41,670 nt of DNA, taken from the NCBI RefSeq assembly GCF_002140175.1, contig NZ_NGMO01000002.1:197249-238918 (forward strand). Direction: 5' to 3'. Positions within the stretch are counted from its first letter, which is position 1. Every line of letters starts with the position of its first letter. Made by a program: the position numbers and the translations under genes. This DNA comes from Candidatus Enterococcus wittei (GTDB taxonomy: Bacteria > Bacillota > Bacilli > Lactobacillales > Enterococcaceae). Below, in pieces: positions 16,647 to 26,425 of this stretch. The notes beneath the pieces were generated by a model. That model was not told the origin of the DNA, did no database searches, and saw only the letters and a list, made by a program, of their open reading frames with translations.

Positions 16647-19600
16647 ATGAAAAAATATTTACTAGCTGGTTGTATTTTATTATTATTTGGTACTTCGGCT
16701 TATGCAGCATCAACAGAATCAGTCTCTACAGCCATTCAATCCATTTTTAGTAAAAAAGAAGTTCGGGCGGATAGCAATGATAGTTTGTCGACCGAAAATC
16801 TAACATTAAATGAAATCACGACACACAAAAATGGGAATGACTTCACTACATTGATCGAAGCTAATTACATTGATGAACAGCAAGTTCAAAACCATCAAGA
16901 AACAATCGATGTTTTGGCTGAGCGATTGACGGATACCGATTTTCATGTGGTTTTGTCTTCATTTGGAAATGAACAGCTAGGTATAATTCCAGAATATGAC
17001 GAACACACAGGTGAGTCATTTGATCGAATAAGATTAAGTGAAACGTATGAACGTTTACAAAAAGAAGGGAAAAGTTTTTTTGGTGCTTTCTTTACCGCAT
17101 TTCCAAATGCGACACAAGAACAAATCGAAGAACATTTCAATGAACTGATTTTCACTGCAACGTATTTAGGAAATTGGTATGATGTAAAAATTGGTGAACA
17201 TTCACTGTGGACTGCGATGTATTTTTATGGCGGTGAACTGACCACAGAAAAGCAATGGAGTATGGAGCATCTTTATACTTTTGCGGAAGAATTGAAAGCG
17301 AATAATTACGAAGCATTGCTAAGTAAAAATGTTAGGGATACCTTCAATAAAACTAAAGTTTATTCTTCTTTTACTGGTAAAGTCTACAGTGACTTGATCG
17401 AATGGTTTGTAGAAAAAGAAACGGGAAGCACCGATTATTCGGCTTGGTTTTATGATTATTTCAATGGAATCGTTAAAATTGATAGTGTATTAACTGAAAC
17501 CGATGATGTAGGAATATGGAATAGAAGCAAATCATTAAAAGATAATTTGCCGTATTTATTGACTCAAAAGCCAGGCAGTAATCTGACATTAATCGAATCT
17601 TACCGCCTATTAATGTTTGTTTCAGGCACCGATAAAGAAAACGATATATTGAATGCGATACGAGTCATCAAGAATCAAGAAGCTTTGTTTTATCGGACGT
17701 ATGAGGATAAAGAAGAAGTAGATAATGCCATTGGTCAAATCATTCTTTGGGCGCCTAACGAGAATTTATTAGATGAAAATAATGATTATAGTAGAAATCT
17801 CTTACTACCCAGTGAAAATTTCACTTCTCATGGTGGGAGTGGTGCGGTCGGTAGTTATCAGTTTATCGGACTGCAACGAAATGGTTACCATCCAGGAACG
17901 ATTGCCCATGAGTTAGGCCATTGTATGGATAGATTGTTAAACGCAGGTAGTGAATTTTTGACGACTTATATTGATAACGTTTTTTCAAATCCTGGTGTCT
18001 ATGTCAATATGTATGCAGATGGAGAAGCAGTCAAATTTAGTAAGAAATTTCCAATTAATGCGAATGTGGCCGATATTAAGGATAAGAATGATTTAGTGAC
18101 AAGGACTAAAAATTCTGAAGATTTACTTTATGCATTGGATGCCGTAGTGGCAGATGTAGTCTTGGAAATGCCACTTTCCCAACAAATAAACTATATTAAA
18201 AAAGTGCCAATTGACGTGGATTCCGGATTAAGAACAGATACAGAAAACCAATATACAGATGCTGACGTTGAAGGAGCTTCATTAACTGTTGCTGAACTGG
18301 AGGCCATGAATCTTCGCAGTATCGATGATTTGATTGCTCACGGATTAGTGATCATGGAACCCAAAGATACTCAAAAAGATTTACTGGGAAATGGAGGACA
18401 AGGCTACGGGTCACCTCTCACCTATGCGAGTTACTTTTTAGCAAATGGGAAGTATTTGAATCACAGTCATCGGATCATTAACACAATAATAGCAGAAGAA
18501 GGCTGGGAAGGGTTTGAGACGTTCAATAATGCCCATACAGGTAACTGGAAAGAGGATGGCTCAGTTCCGTCCATCTATGCGCTAAGAACAGCTCTCAATG
18601 ATCCTACTGTGACTTACCGTTCACTGACTCAAGAAAAATATCATGAAAATCGGGAAAAGCTTGGAAAGTATGGATTGAAAAATCTTACTTATGCAGAGCT
18701 TAAAAAAGAATTTGAAAGTAACATCGATGATTTTTATGCGAGCAAGCAGAAACTTTATAATAATCATCTTGCACTAACCAATTCATTTACTGAAGAGGCG
18801 TTTGGTTTTAATACATCATCAAGGGTAAACGTAGGTTCTTATAATGAATTGTATGATGCAGTTACAGCGAATCCAAAAGCAGAGATTTCTATCCTTCAAG
18901 ATTTTACCGTCCCAAGTGATGCAAAAACTATGGATACTTTCGAAGGTGTGCTTAGAGGAAATGGGCACACGATCTCTAACGGTAAAATCAAACTTTTTTC
19001 TGGGTTGAATAATGCAACAATTGATTCACTTGTTTTAAAAGATTTTATGATTGAAGATCAGGAAACACATACAGGGATTTTAGCAGGGCAAGCAGAGAAT
19101 AGTTCCATTCAAGATGTTCATGGTGTGAATAGTACTGTCTCAATCAAACAAGGCGTACAAATGGTAGCTGGGGGAATTGTTGGAGAATCTATAAATAATT
19201 CGATCACTAGAAGCTCTTCACAAGAAAATACGATTAGTGGGCGATTTGCTGGGGGAATCGTTGGCTATGGTGAAAAAACAAATATAAATAATTCTTATGT
19301 AAAGGGTGGCCTTGTTAGTGGAAATGGTTCAAGTGGCTTGCGTATTGGAGGATTTGCCGGAGGATTTGTTACAGGTAATTTAAATAATCTATATACTTCA
19401 GCCACAGTTAAAAATGGTCGTGGCTTTATTGGAAGCACCTATTATCCTTATACCATATCAATTACTGAAGCAAACGCCCTTGCTATCGGAAATGTGGATG
19501 AGGGTCAACTGAAATTTATGACAGAAGATAAGAATAGTAAAACTTATCAAAATAATTATGAACTAGATTCTGCGACTGGACTTTCCAGTACGTCAATGGA

Positions 19601-22600
19601 GCAACTGGATGTCAATGAAGTAACAGAGGAAACCTTAAAAGAGAAGGCTTTCTATAACGAACAACTAGGGTTGGATACAACCGCTATTTGGAATGCTGAG
19701 AAGGTCCAACAAGGAGAATTACCTTATCTTAGAAATTCTGATCCGAGAAATGTCGAAGGGGTCCAAGATCCATTATTATTTGAATGGGTCCAATCCATTG
19801 ATGATCAAGCGACGAACATTGAAGGAAAAGTGAGTGAACAATCCATCATCACAGTTTATGATGAAGAACAGGAAATTGCGAAAAAAGAAACTGAAACAGA
19901 TGGGCATTTTTCTATTCCAATCGAGCAGCTTATTGGAAAACATCATGTTAAACTTGTAGCTGAAACTGAGGAGAGACAAAAGGAATTTTACATGGAGGTC
20001 AAAGGATCTTCACCACAATTAACCATAAAAGAGGACTTAACTATCCCTGTAGGAGAATATGGCTTCAAGCCAGAGACATTTATTGAAAGTGTAACGGATC
20101 GTTATGGGGAAGAGAATTTAAGCTATGACATTGATACAAGTAATTTGAATTTTGGATTACCTGGAAAATATGAGGTCATGGTCACTGCGACAAACCCGAT
20201 CGGAATGTCTAGTACAGTGAATGTACCAGTTACGATCAACGATTATAATTCCATTGTATTACGTGCTTATTTCACACAGGAAAGACTTCGACTTGCTCTA
20301 CAAACAAGTGACCATAGTATCCGATTAGTAGCAAATAGTGCGATTGAATCAGCATTGGATAGTGGCGCAGGCAAATATTTGGATATCAGTTTATATGATC
20401 AAGCGGGTAAAGTGAAGAAGCAACTCTCACTTAATGCAGAAGACAAGCCGAATCAATTGCTTGCTCCTTTTGACAAAACACCTTATGAACAAGGTGATTT
20501 TCTTAAAATTTCATATACACAACAAAGTAATAAATTTCAATTTTACCAAAAGGGAGAAATTGAATTACCATTTGCTGCTTCTGGAAAAGAACAACTGTTT
20601 ATTATTCAAAACGATGAACTTGTGCGTATCACCGATGATTTGGTCACCACAAAAGATCTAGCGGTAGAAGTCGGAAGTCCAATCGAATCAGAAGATTTTG
20701 TAACAACTATCAATGAGGGGCTAAAAAATGTAGACGTCAGTTATACATTGAAAAACACGTTTAATCCAGGAAAAACTGGGGAACAGAAGAATACGTTATC
20801 CGTTTCTGCTGGAGAACTATTTACCAAAGAATTGCCTGTCAAACTCACCTATGAATATGACAATAATTTGTCTATTCGGGCTTACTCACAACAAGAACGG
20901 TTCATTTTAGGATTAGATGAGTCGAGTCAAGCCATCCGGTTTGTAACGGACACGAGTCTTGATACGGTATTAGATTCTGGCACTGGAGAGTATTTAACCA
21001 TAACGGTAATAGATAAAGAAGGTCAACAAAAATATCAAATGAAAGCCAATGCAGAAGATAGACCAAGTCAGTTGATTGCTAGTCTAGCTGGAAAAACATA
21101 TGCAGATGGGGATCGCATTACTGTAGTCCATCGCTCAAGACAAAAAATTGGTTTGTATGTAGATGGACAACTAGAATTAGATTATGCAAATAGTCAAACA
21201 ACTGAAGAATTTGTCATCAAAAATAACCAATTGATTATTAGGAATGAAAGCCAAGAACCATTAGTATTTGAGAAGTTAGATCCGATTGATGACCGTTCAA
21301 CTAGCATTGAAGGGAAAATGAATACACAGTCAATGATCACAGTTTATGACGAGGAAAAACAAATTGCTAAAGCAGAAACTGAAACAGATGGGCAATTTGC
21401 TATTCCAATCGAGCCACTGGAAGGGAAACATCAAGTAAAACTTGTGGCACAAGCTGGTGATCAGCAAGAAGAAACTACCTTTGAGGTGAAAGGAACTGCA
21501 CCGGATTTGACCATAAAGCAAGACTTGTCGATTCATGTGGGCGAATATGATCTTAAACCAGAAACGTTTATCGAAAGTGTAACAGATCGTTATGGAGAAG
21601 AGAATTTAACATATGACATTGATGCTACCAAGTTGAATCTAGGTTTGCCAGGGAAATACGAGGTTTCTGTTACTGCGACAAACCCGATCGGAATGACTAG
21701 TTCAGTGAATGTACCAATAACAATCAAGGACTATAACTCGATTGTCTTTCGTGGTGAGGGGACCGAAGAAAGACTACGAGTGGGGTTACAAACGAGTAAT
21801 CAAGTGATTCGTTTAGTTGCAAATACGGATATTACTACAGTAATGGCTAGTGGTTCAGGGAAATATTTAGAAATTAGTCTATATGATCAAAATGGCAATC
21901 TGAAAAAACAAACATCAATCAATGCAGAAGATCAACCAGAACAGTTGGTTCGGCAGTTTGATGCAACACCATATGAACAAGGTGATTCACTAAAAGTTTC
22001 TTATGTACAACAAGAAAATAAATTACAATTCTATCAAGGAGGTAAAGTCATATTACCTTTTGATTCTTCTGGAAAGGAACAATTGTTTGCGATCCAACAA
22101 GATGAGATTGATCAAGATAGTGATGATGGCACACAAGATATCTATAAACGACCGATTGTAGATATTCCAGTTAAAGGCACATTGGGAAACAATATTGATC
22201 CAGAAATACCCGGTCCGACTTTCCCAGTAAATCCAGATTATATGATTTCAGTTTCAGTGCCTAATTCTGTGAGTTTTGCGGCAGTGAATGATGAAAACAT
22301 CATATCTGGAACTCATACAATCAAGAATAACTCTTCTTTACCAGTCCGTGTAGAAGTAACCGGTTATCAGGGGAAAGCTCCAGAAGATTTTGAAACGATT
22401 GAAGAATTGTATATTGATGGACCTGGTTTAATGACAGATGGTGGAAATGAAGCGCATATTCCTGTCACAGATGAAAATGGTTTGGAAACCAGTGTTACAG
22501 GTGGCTTAATGGAATTAAGTGCAGGATCTACTACACCAACAGATCCAGAGGCAAATACAACTTTGGAAAACAATGGTTGGATTGCTAGCAGTAGTTTCGA

Positions 22601-22745
22601 ATTTTCAGGAAAGGTAGATTCAACTGTATTAGTTGCACCAGCTACGGTCAAGCATGAATTAACATTGAAATTTACGCCATTAGCTCCGAATGGTTCAGAT
22701 ATGCCCGTAGATGGCGATGGGAATGTGATCATTCCTCAACCGTGA
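16647..22745 (+). CDS. Secreted M26/Zmp-like zinc metalloprotease with repeated Ig-like and mucin-binding-like modules
   Basis: A 2032-residue exported protein. Order: signal peptide (residues 1-21, ending AYA); helical region; zinc site HELGH at 421-425 in HPGTIAHELGHCMDRL, with later GYGSPLTYASYFL and EEGWEGFETF stretches recalling IgA1-protease/Zmp (M26) enzymes; GLUG-type glycine repeats (about 838-930, GGIVGE, GGIVGYG, GGFAGGF); module copy 1 (about 1041-1328), middle module (about 1405-1535) and copy 2 (about 1537-1822), each copy being two Ig-like domains plus a domain resembling the putative mucin/carbohydrate-binding domain of enhancins; and a C-terminal beta domain (about 1860-2032) with no LPXTG or membrane anchor. 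ATG 16647 is preferred to GTG 16641 because AAAGG is then well spaced. Likely acts on host glycoproteins or antibodies; substrate unknown. Confidence 0.75.
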   Translation: MKKYLLAGCILLLFGTSAYAASTESVSTAIQSIFSKKEVRADSNDSLSTENLTLNEITTHKNGNDFTTLIEANYIDEQQVQNHQETIDVLAERLTDTDFHVVLSSFGNEQLGIIPEYDEHTGESFDRIRLSETYERLQKEGKSFFGAFFTAFPNATQEQIEEHFNELIFTATYLGNWYDVKIGEHSLWTAMYFYGGELTTEKQWSMEHLYTFAEELKANNYEALLSKNVRDTFNKTKVYSSFTGKVYSDLIEWFVEKETGSTDYSAWFYDYFNGIVKIDSVLTETDDVGIWNRSKSLKDNLPYLLTQKPGSNLTLIESYRLLMFVSGTDKENDILNAIRVIKNQEALFYRTYEDKEEVDNAIGQIILWAPNENLLDENNDYSRNLLLPSENFTSHGGSGAVGSYQFIGLQRNGYHPGTIAHELGHCMDRLLNAGSEFLTTYIDNVFSNPGVYVNMYADGEAVKFSKKFPINANVADIKDKNDLVTRTKNSEDLLYALDAVVADVVLEMPLSQQINYIKKVPIDVDSGLRTDTENQYTDADVEGASLTVAELEAMNLRSIDDLIAHGLVIMEPKDTQKDLLGNGGQGYGSPLTYASYFLANGKYLNHSHRIINTIIAEEGWEGFETFNNAHTGNWKEDGSVPSIYALRTALNDPTVTYRSLTQEKYHENREKLGKYGLKNLTYAELKKEFESNIDDFYASKQKLYNNHLALTNSFTEEAFGFNTSSRVNVGSYNELYDAVTANPKAEISILQDFTVPSDAKTMDTFEGVLRGNGHTISNGKIKLFSGLNNATIDSLVLKDFMIEDQETHTGILAGQAENSSIQDVHGVNSTVSIKQGVQMVAGGIVGESINNSITRSSSQENTISGRFAGGIVGYGEKTNINNSYVKGGLVSGNGSSGLRIGGFAGGFVTGNLNNLYTSATVKNGRGFIGSTYYPYTISITEANALAIGNVDEGQLKFMTEDKNSKTYQNNYELDSATGLSSTSMEQLDVNEVTEETLKEKAFYNEQLGLDTTAIWNAEKVQQGELPYLRNSDPRNVEGVQDPLLFEWVQSIDDQATNIEGKVSEQSIITVYDEEQEIAKKETETDGHFSIPIEQLIGKHHVKLVAETEERQKEFYMEVKGSSPQLTIKEDLTIPVGEYGFKPETFIESVTDRYGEENLSYDIDTSNLNFGLPGKYEVMVTATNPIGMSSTVNVPVTINDYNSIVLRAYFTQERLRLALQTSDHSIRLVANSAIESALDSGAGKYLDISLYDQAGKVKKQLSLNAEDKPNQLLAPFDKTPYEQGDFLKISYTQQSNKFQFYQKGEIELPFAASGKEQLFIIQNDELVRITDDLVTTKDLAVEVGSPIESEDFVTTINEGLKNVDVSYTLKNTFNPGKTGEQKNTLSVSAGELFTKELPVKLTYEYDNNLSIRAYSQQERFILGLDESSQAIRFVTDTSLDTVLDSGTGEYLTITVIDKEGQQKYQMKANAEDRPSQLIASLAGKTYADGDRITVVHRSRQKIGLYVDGQLELDYANSQTTEEFVIKNNQLIIRNESQEPLVFEKLDPIDDRSTSIEGKMNTQSMITVYDEEKQIAKAETETDGQFAIPIEPLEGKHQVKLVAQAGDQQEETTFEVKGTAPDLTIKQDLSIHVGEYDLKPETFIESVTDRYGEENLTYDIDATKLNLGLPGKYEVSVTATNPIGMTSSVNVPITIKDYNSIVFRGEGTEERLRVGLQTSNQVIRLVANTDITTVMASGSGKYLEISLYDQNGNLKKQTSINAEDQPEQLVRQFDATPYEQGDSLKVSYVQQENKLQFYQGGKVILPFDSSGKEQLFAIQQDEIDQDSDDGTQDIYKRPIVDIPVKGTLGNNIDPEIPGPTFPVNPDYMISVSVPNSVSFAAVNDENIISGTHTIKNNSSLPVRVEVTGYQGKAPEDFETIEELYIDGPGLMTDGGNEAHIPVTDENGLETSVTGGLMELSAGSTTPTDPEANTTLENNGWIASSSFEFSGKVDSTVLVAPATVKHELTLKFTPLAPNGSDMPVDGDGNVIIPQP

Positions 22746-22800
22746 TCTTCTTTTGATGAGAGACAAAGGGGCATTCATATCAGAAGAAGCATAAAGATTT

Positions 22801-22852
22801 ATACCTACAAAAAGGTTAGATGAATAACTAACTTTTTTATAGGTATTTTTAT
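22801..22852 (+). terminator. Intrinsic terminator of the metalloprotease gene
   Basis: Outer stem ATACCTA with TATAGGTAT and inner stem GGTTAG with CTAAC (about 22801-22846), followed by TTTTTAT. It lies about 55 bp past the stop. Confidence 0.85.
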
Positions 22853-23109
22853 AGCAAATTTTTTGGATTTCAGATAAATGATAAGAAAAGAATCAAGCAA
22901 ACAATATAGATGATCATGTAGAGGAGGAAGTACAAAATAAACAAAAAATGAAATGACAAAAAATACAAGATAGAAATTTATCCTCAGTCTTACAAGTATA
23001 GTGAAAGCATAAAGTAACGATTAGATGAAATTATTTCAGGGGAGAATGGCTTCGCATCAAGCAAAAACATACAATTTTATTATAAATTATATAAATAGAT
23101 TATTGGGTG
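22853..23109. other. Intergenic region with an orphan ribosome binding site
   Basis: A/T-rich DNA of about 260 bp. A strong AGAGGAGGAAG sequence at about 22919-22929 is followed by ATG AAA TGA, so no protein results; it may be the remains of a lost gene. Nothing else was recognised. Confidence 0.4.
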
Positions 23110-23140
23110 TTGACTATATAGTTGCTCTATAGTTTATAGT
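23110..23140 (+). promoter_or_regulatory. MerR-type promoter with 19-bp spacer and dyad
   Basis: -35 TTGACT (23110-23115), 19-bp spacer, -10 TATAGT (23135-23140). The spacer contains the dyad CTATATAG-TTG-CTCTATAG (one mismatch) centred between the boxes. The overlong spacer plus central dyad is the classic target of MerR-family activators, so the gene at 23174 probably regulates itself. Confidence 0.88.
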
Positions 23141-23173
23141 AAACTTAGATATTAATAAAAAGGGAAAACTAAT

Positions 23174-23968
23174 ATGAAAATCAATAATCTATGTAAGTTG
23201 CATAAAATAACGAAGCATGGTATCAGATATTATGAAAGATTGGGGTTGATCACACCTAAACGTAAAAATAATGGCTACAGAGAATATCTATCAAAGGATA
23301 TTAAAACATTGTCTGCTATCATGTTGTTTAGATATTTTAGATTACCTCTATCAACCATAAAATCCCTTTTAAATGAAAGGAATATCGATCAAACAATTCA
23401 AGCTCTTTCCCAAGAATTAAGGAGCATTCATTCAGAAATAAAAAATCTTGAAACAAAACGAGAAATCTTGCAAAAATATGTTGCTCACTTAGAGAAAACG
23501 AAGCAAATAAATACGAATAAAATCAACGTGATATATATAAAAAAGAGATATGCTGTTGTAAGTAAATATAGGACAACCAATCTAGATGATTCTTTTTTGG
23601 ATTCTAAAAGATTGTTTCAAAAATGGTGTGGAGAAATCCCCATCAATAAATTTGGTCTAACAGGTAATTTTGTAGGGCAAGAGGATGGTTCATTTAATTA
23701 TCAGTCGTTCTTTTTGATTGATAATAAAAACAATACAAAATCTCGAAGTATCGCAACTATCCCAGAGGGAATCTATGTCACTATGACATTGAACGAGCCG
23801 TTTGATCGAAAAAGAATAGCGAATCGATTGAAAGAATTTGCTGAACATAACGGTTATGAAGTGTCGAATACTTGTTTAGAATTTTATTTGGTTACTTTTT
23901 ATGAGTCATCTGATTCGACCACTCATTTAACGCGACTTGAATTAAATGTCCAAGAAAAAAACAATTAA
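23174..23968 (+). CDS. MerR-family transcriptional regulator with GyrI-like effector domain
   Basis: A 264-residue regulator. Residues 1-70 form a MerR winged helix (ITKHGIRYYERLGLITPKR, NGYREYL), followed by a long dimerisation helix (about 75-115). The C-terminal half (about 120-262) has the GyrI/BltR-like small-molecule-binding pattern (VIYIKKRYAVVSKYR near its start; GIYVTMTLNEPFD in the middle). Such proteins activate efflux or detoxification genes on binding lipophilic ligands. The wing reads NGYREY as usual. No intact target gene follows; the downstream DNA is degraded, so autoregulation is the only visible target. Confidence 0.88.
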   Translation: MKINNLCKLHKITKHGIRYYERLGLITPKRKNNGYREYLSKDIKTLSAIMLFRYFRLPLSTIKSLLNERNIDQTIQALSQELRSIHSEIKNLETKREILQKYVAHLEKTKQINTNKINVIYIKKRYAVVSKYRTTNLDDSFLDSKRLFQKWCGEIPINKFGLTGNFVGQEDGSFNYQSFFLIDNKNNTKSRSIATIPEGIYVTMTLNEPFDRKRIANRLKEFAEHNGYEVSNTCLEFYLVTFYESSDSTTHLTRLELNVQEKNN

Positions 23969-24425
23969 GTTAATCAACATGGAAATTATTAATATGATTA
24001 AAATATTTCACGGGGCCATTTCTGATACAACCAATATATAAATAGCATCTTCATCTAAAACCATAACTTTAAGTAAAACACTTACTGCTCGAGCATATAA
24101 AAAAAGGGGCAAATGAATTGGTTTTAGTGGGGGCTAAAACAGATCAAATTTTAAAAAGTGACACGACTGTGAGGGGATGGTTGAGCATCATGGGGAACGC
24201 TCAGCCGATCAATTATTTTTATCTCAATTATGATATTGTACTGGATAGAATAATTTTAGTTCACAGCAACGCTATCAAGAATTTTCAAAGTGAATTCAGA
24301 CAATACGATGACTGTTAGTTCAGCAAGTGTCACGGGGCACTAGAAAAGTCATAAAAAATGATGGTAGTCTGGATGAATCACCTAGCTTAGTTCATAAAGA
24401 ATTACTCCAATATTCTATGAAAGTG
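23969..24425 (+). pseudogene. Decayed gene downstream of the MerR regulator (possible oxidoreductase remnant)
   Basis: Short coding-like pieces in different frames are seen: TLSKTLTARAYKKRG (about 24070-24112), then after a frame change LVLVGAKTDQILKSD (about 24119-24160, open to 24318), then VSSASVTG near 24310-24335. The A-R-A-Y-K-K-x-G / L-V-L-V-G-A pairing and the S-S-A-S segment resemble parts of short-chain dehydrogenases, but this is weak. A 66-codon TTG frame at 24118-24318 lacks a convincing product. As the only thing behind the MerR gene it could be the dead target gene. Confidence 0.35.
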
Positions 24426-24488
24426 TTCCAGAAGTAATTTCTTCGGCTTAGTGGGGAGTAGTTACTTCTGGAATATCTGTTTTTTTGG
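24426..24488 (+). terminator. Intrinsic terminator
   Basis: TTCCAGAAGTAA (24426-24437) pairs perfectly with TTACTTCTGGAA (24462-24473), 24-nt loop, followed by a run of seven T from about 24481. It closes the MerR transcription unit. Confidence 0.8.
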
Positions 24489-24907
24489 GTCTAAGTGATT
24501 GAACCTCTTTGTCTTAATGACTAATTTGAGTTTAAATGAAGAATTTTAAAAAAGATGGTAACAGAGTTTAAAAGAAGGAACTATTACTTACGGTTAATCA
24601 ATAGATAAAGGGAACTTTTTTCTTAGTTGAAATTAGTTTTTTTTATTCTCTTTGGAAAAAAAGGTATAACAAATAAACCACTACTATTTTTTGTCTTTTA
24701 TTTGTTGGACAAATAAAAGTGAAGAAACAGGAATAATTTAGAATCTAAACTTAAATAATAGACTAGAATCTCAGAAATAAAAAAACATTCCTAAGGTTCT
24801 AGTCTATTTGTTGGTATTTGATACGTTCATCATTTGGACAAACGATAGTGATATCACCTATAATTCATATTTGGTTAAGAATAAACGATTACTACTCTTG
24901 CGTTCAT
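24489..24907. other. Non-coding region with a 12-bp inverted repeat
   Basis: About 420 bp of A/T-rich DNA without a recognisable gene. The only clear structure is AATAGACTAGAA (24757-24768) with its exact reverse complement at 24797-24808 around a 28-nt loop. It could be the terminator of msrB (minus strand, about 100 bp past its stop) but lacks a strong U-run. Confidence 0.5.
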
Positions 24908-25354
24908 TTATTCTACAAGTGTTTTATATTCACTATAGCCAGCTTCATCCATTTTTTCATAAGGAATGAATTTTAAAGCAGCGGAATTGATACAATAGCG
25001 TAACCCACCTTTGTCAGCAGGTCCATCGTTAAATACATGTCCTAAGTGTGAATCTGCTTCACTACTTCTGACTTCCACACGGTGCATCCCATGTGAAAAG
25101 TCGGCTTTTTCTTTGACTTCTTTTTTATTGATTGGCTTACTAAATGCTGGCCAACCACAACCCGCATCATACTTCTCTGCTGAACTGAATAATGGTTCTC
25201 CGCTTACGATATCTACATAGATCCCTTTTTCGTAAAAATCATCATAGGTTCCACTAAATGGCCGTTCGGTAGCATTTTCCTGCGTGACAGCATAAGAAAT
25301 CGGTGACAAGGTCTCTTTTAGCTTTTCTTTATTTGTGTTTATTGGCTTATCCAT
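24908..25354 (-). CDS. msrB: Peptide-methionine (R)-S-oxide reductase MsrB
   Basis: A 148-residue MsrB, the family's usual single-domain length. It shows [18 protein letters not shown], the GCGWPAF motif, the [10 protein letters not shown] motif and the catalytic RYCINSAAL with its Cys. The two CxxC pairs that bind zinc in other MsrB proteins are absent, so it is of the zinc-free type. It reduces the R-form of methionine sulfoxide using thioredoxin. The ATG at 25354 is preferred because AAGGGGGC precedes it; a longer upstream frame adds a non-conserved leader. It lies alone on the minus strand, downstream of treR. Confidence 0.95.
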   Translation of the reverse strand: MDKPINTNKEKLKETLSPISYAVTQENATERPFSGTYDDFYEKGIYVDIVSGEPLFSSAEKYDAGCGWPAFSKPINKKEVKEKADFSHGMHRVEVRSSEADSHLGHVFNDGPADKGGLRYCINSAALKFIPYEKMDEAGYSEYKTLVE

Positions 25355-25431
25355 CAAAAAGCCCCCTTTGTCTTCTAATAATACTGACAAAGATAGAAGA
25401 ATCAAACAATCTGCTTTGTTTATCGTGAAAT

Positions 25432-26145
25432 TTAAATTTTCCTTCTGCGGGCAAATTCTACAAAACGGAATTTATCTAAGCGATGAATCGATTCGGTATA
25501 TTCGAAACATTGGGTATTTTCTAAATAGACTAGTCCACGAACGATGACTACATAAGGGTCATCGTGCAGATCCATAGCAGCTTGGATAGTAGGGGCGACT
25601 GGTTCCACGGTAATCTCTTTTTGGGCGTAAGCAATGGACAACTGTAATTCATTCTCAAAATATTCGTAAATAGAATTTTCAGCTTGTTCTTTTGTTAAAA
25701 GGGGGACGGTTTCTTTTAAAAGATAATCTCGGTCTAAAATCACGACCTCACCATTGATCTTTCTTTGACGTACTAAATGCCAGACAGGTGTTCCTACCTT
25801 CCACCCAGTAATCTCACTTAATTCAGGATCTACCAGAGATTCTTCGAGCGTGTGGACGATCGTCTCACTGGGGATATGTTGTGTTTGCTGAAGTTCTTTG
25901 TAACTAGTTAATCCGGCAATGGGAAAATCAAAGCGATTTCTGTCTAAGACAATAGAACCTTTGCCTTGTTTTTTTTGGATATAACCTTCTGTTGTCAATA
26001 AATTTAGGGCTTTGCGAATTGTTTCCCGTGAAACACCATAGATTTTAATCAATTGATTCTCACTTGGTAACAAGGTATGAGGTGGATATTCATTTTCAAT
26101 GATTTTTTGCTCTAAATCTAAAAATATTTCGTTGAATTTATTCAT
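25432..26145 (-). CDS. treR: Trehalose operon repressor TreR (GntR family)
   Basis: A 237-residue regulator with an N-terminal GntR winged helix ([26 protein letters not shown], about 25-50, then [13 protein letters not shown]) and a C-terminal UTRA ligand domain (about 85-230; [23 protein letters not shown] and the [17 protein letters not shown] end typical of TreR). It should repress treB and be released by trehalose-6-phosphate. It is divergent from treB, whose leader holds a matching palindrome. ATG 26145 follows AAAAGGAG. Confidence 0.92.
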   Translation of the reverse strand: MNKFNEIFLDLEQKIIENEYPPHTLLPSENQLIKIYGVSRETIRKALNLLTTEGYIQKKQGKGSIVLDRNRFDFPIAGLTSYKELQQTQHIPSETIVHTLEESLVDPELSEITGWKVGTPVWHLVRQRKINGEVVILDRDYLLKETVPLLTKEQAENSIYEYFENELQLSIAYAQKEITVEPVAPTIQAAMDLHDDPYVVIVRGLVYLENTQCFEYTESIHRLDKFRFVEFARRRKI

Positions 26146-26301
26146 TTTCTACTCCTTTTAATGAATATTTCATCTTTTGTTTATCCACTATACTACAGCT
26201 ATAGATAGATTTCAATCTTCATAAAATTGTTATTTTTATCATCGCTCAGTTTTTTATAGCAAAGAATTGAAACCGTATTTTAATAATCGCTGTTTCGTAT
26301 T

Positions 26302-26315
26302 TGTAAACGACGCCA
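26302..26315 (+). promoter_or_regulatory. Candidate catabolite-responsive element upstream of treB
   Basis: TGTAAACGACGCCA matches 12 of 14 positions of the cre consensus TGWAANCGNTNWCA. A second weaker candidate (ATAAAACGCTTGCA, 26336-26349, 11 of 14) overlaps the -35. CcpA repression of trehalose uptake in glucose is expected. Confidence 0.5.
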
Positions 26316-26344
26316 TTAAAATTTTGTCCATTAACATAAAACGC

Positions 26345-26373
26345 TTGCATTTTGTCTGAAAAAACAGTATAGT
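26345..26373 (+). promoter_or_regulatory. treB promoter
   Basis: TTGCAT (26345-26350), 17-bp spacer, TATAGT (26368-26373). Confidence 0.75.
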
Positions 26374-26385
26374 GTGACTATAAAA

Positions 26386-26405
26386 CAACTTGTATACACA
26401 AGTTG
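26386..26405 (+). promoter_or_regulatory. Probable TreR operator
   Basis: Perfect dyad CAACTTGT-N4-ACAAGTTG, 13 bp after the -10 box and 20 bp before the treB start. Its CTTGTATA core resembles the known Bacillus tre operator (TTGTATATACAA). Binding here would block elongation or initiation. Confidence 0.85.
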
Positions 26406-26425
26406 AAGAGGAAGGAGCTTATTTT

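Noticed and set aside
16647-16680. Lipoprotein signal (LAGC near the N-terminus of the metalloprotease)
   Set aside because: The Cys is at residue 9, too early for a lipobox; AYA at 19-21 fits a normal signal peptidase site.
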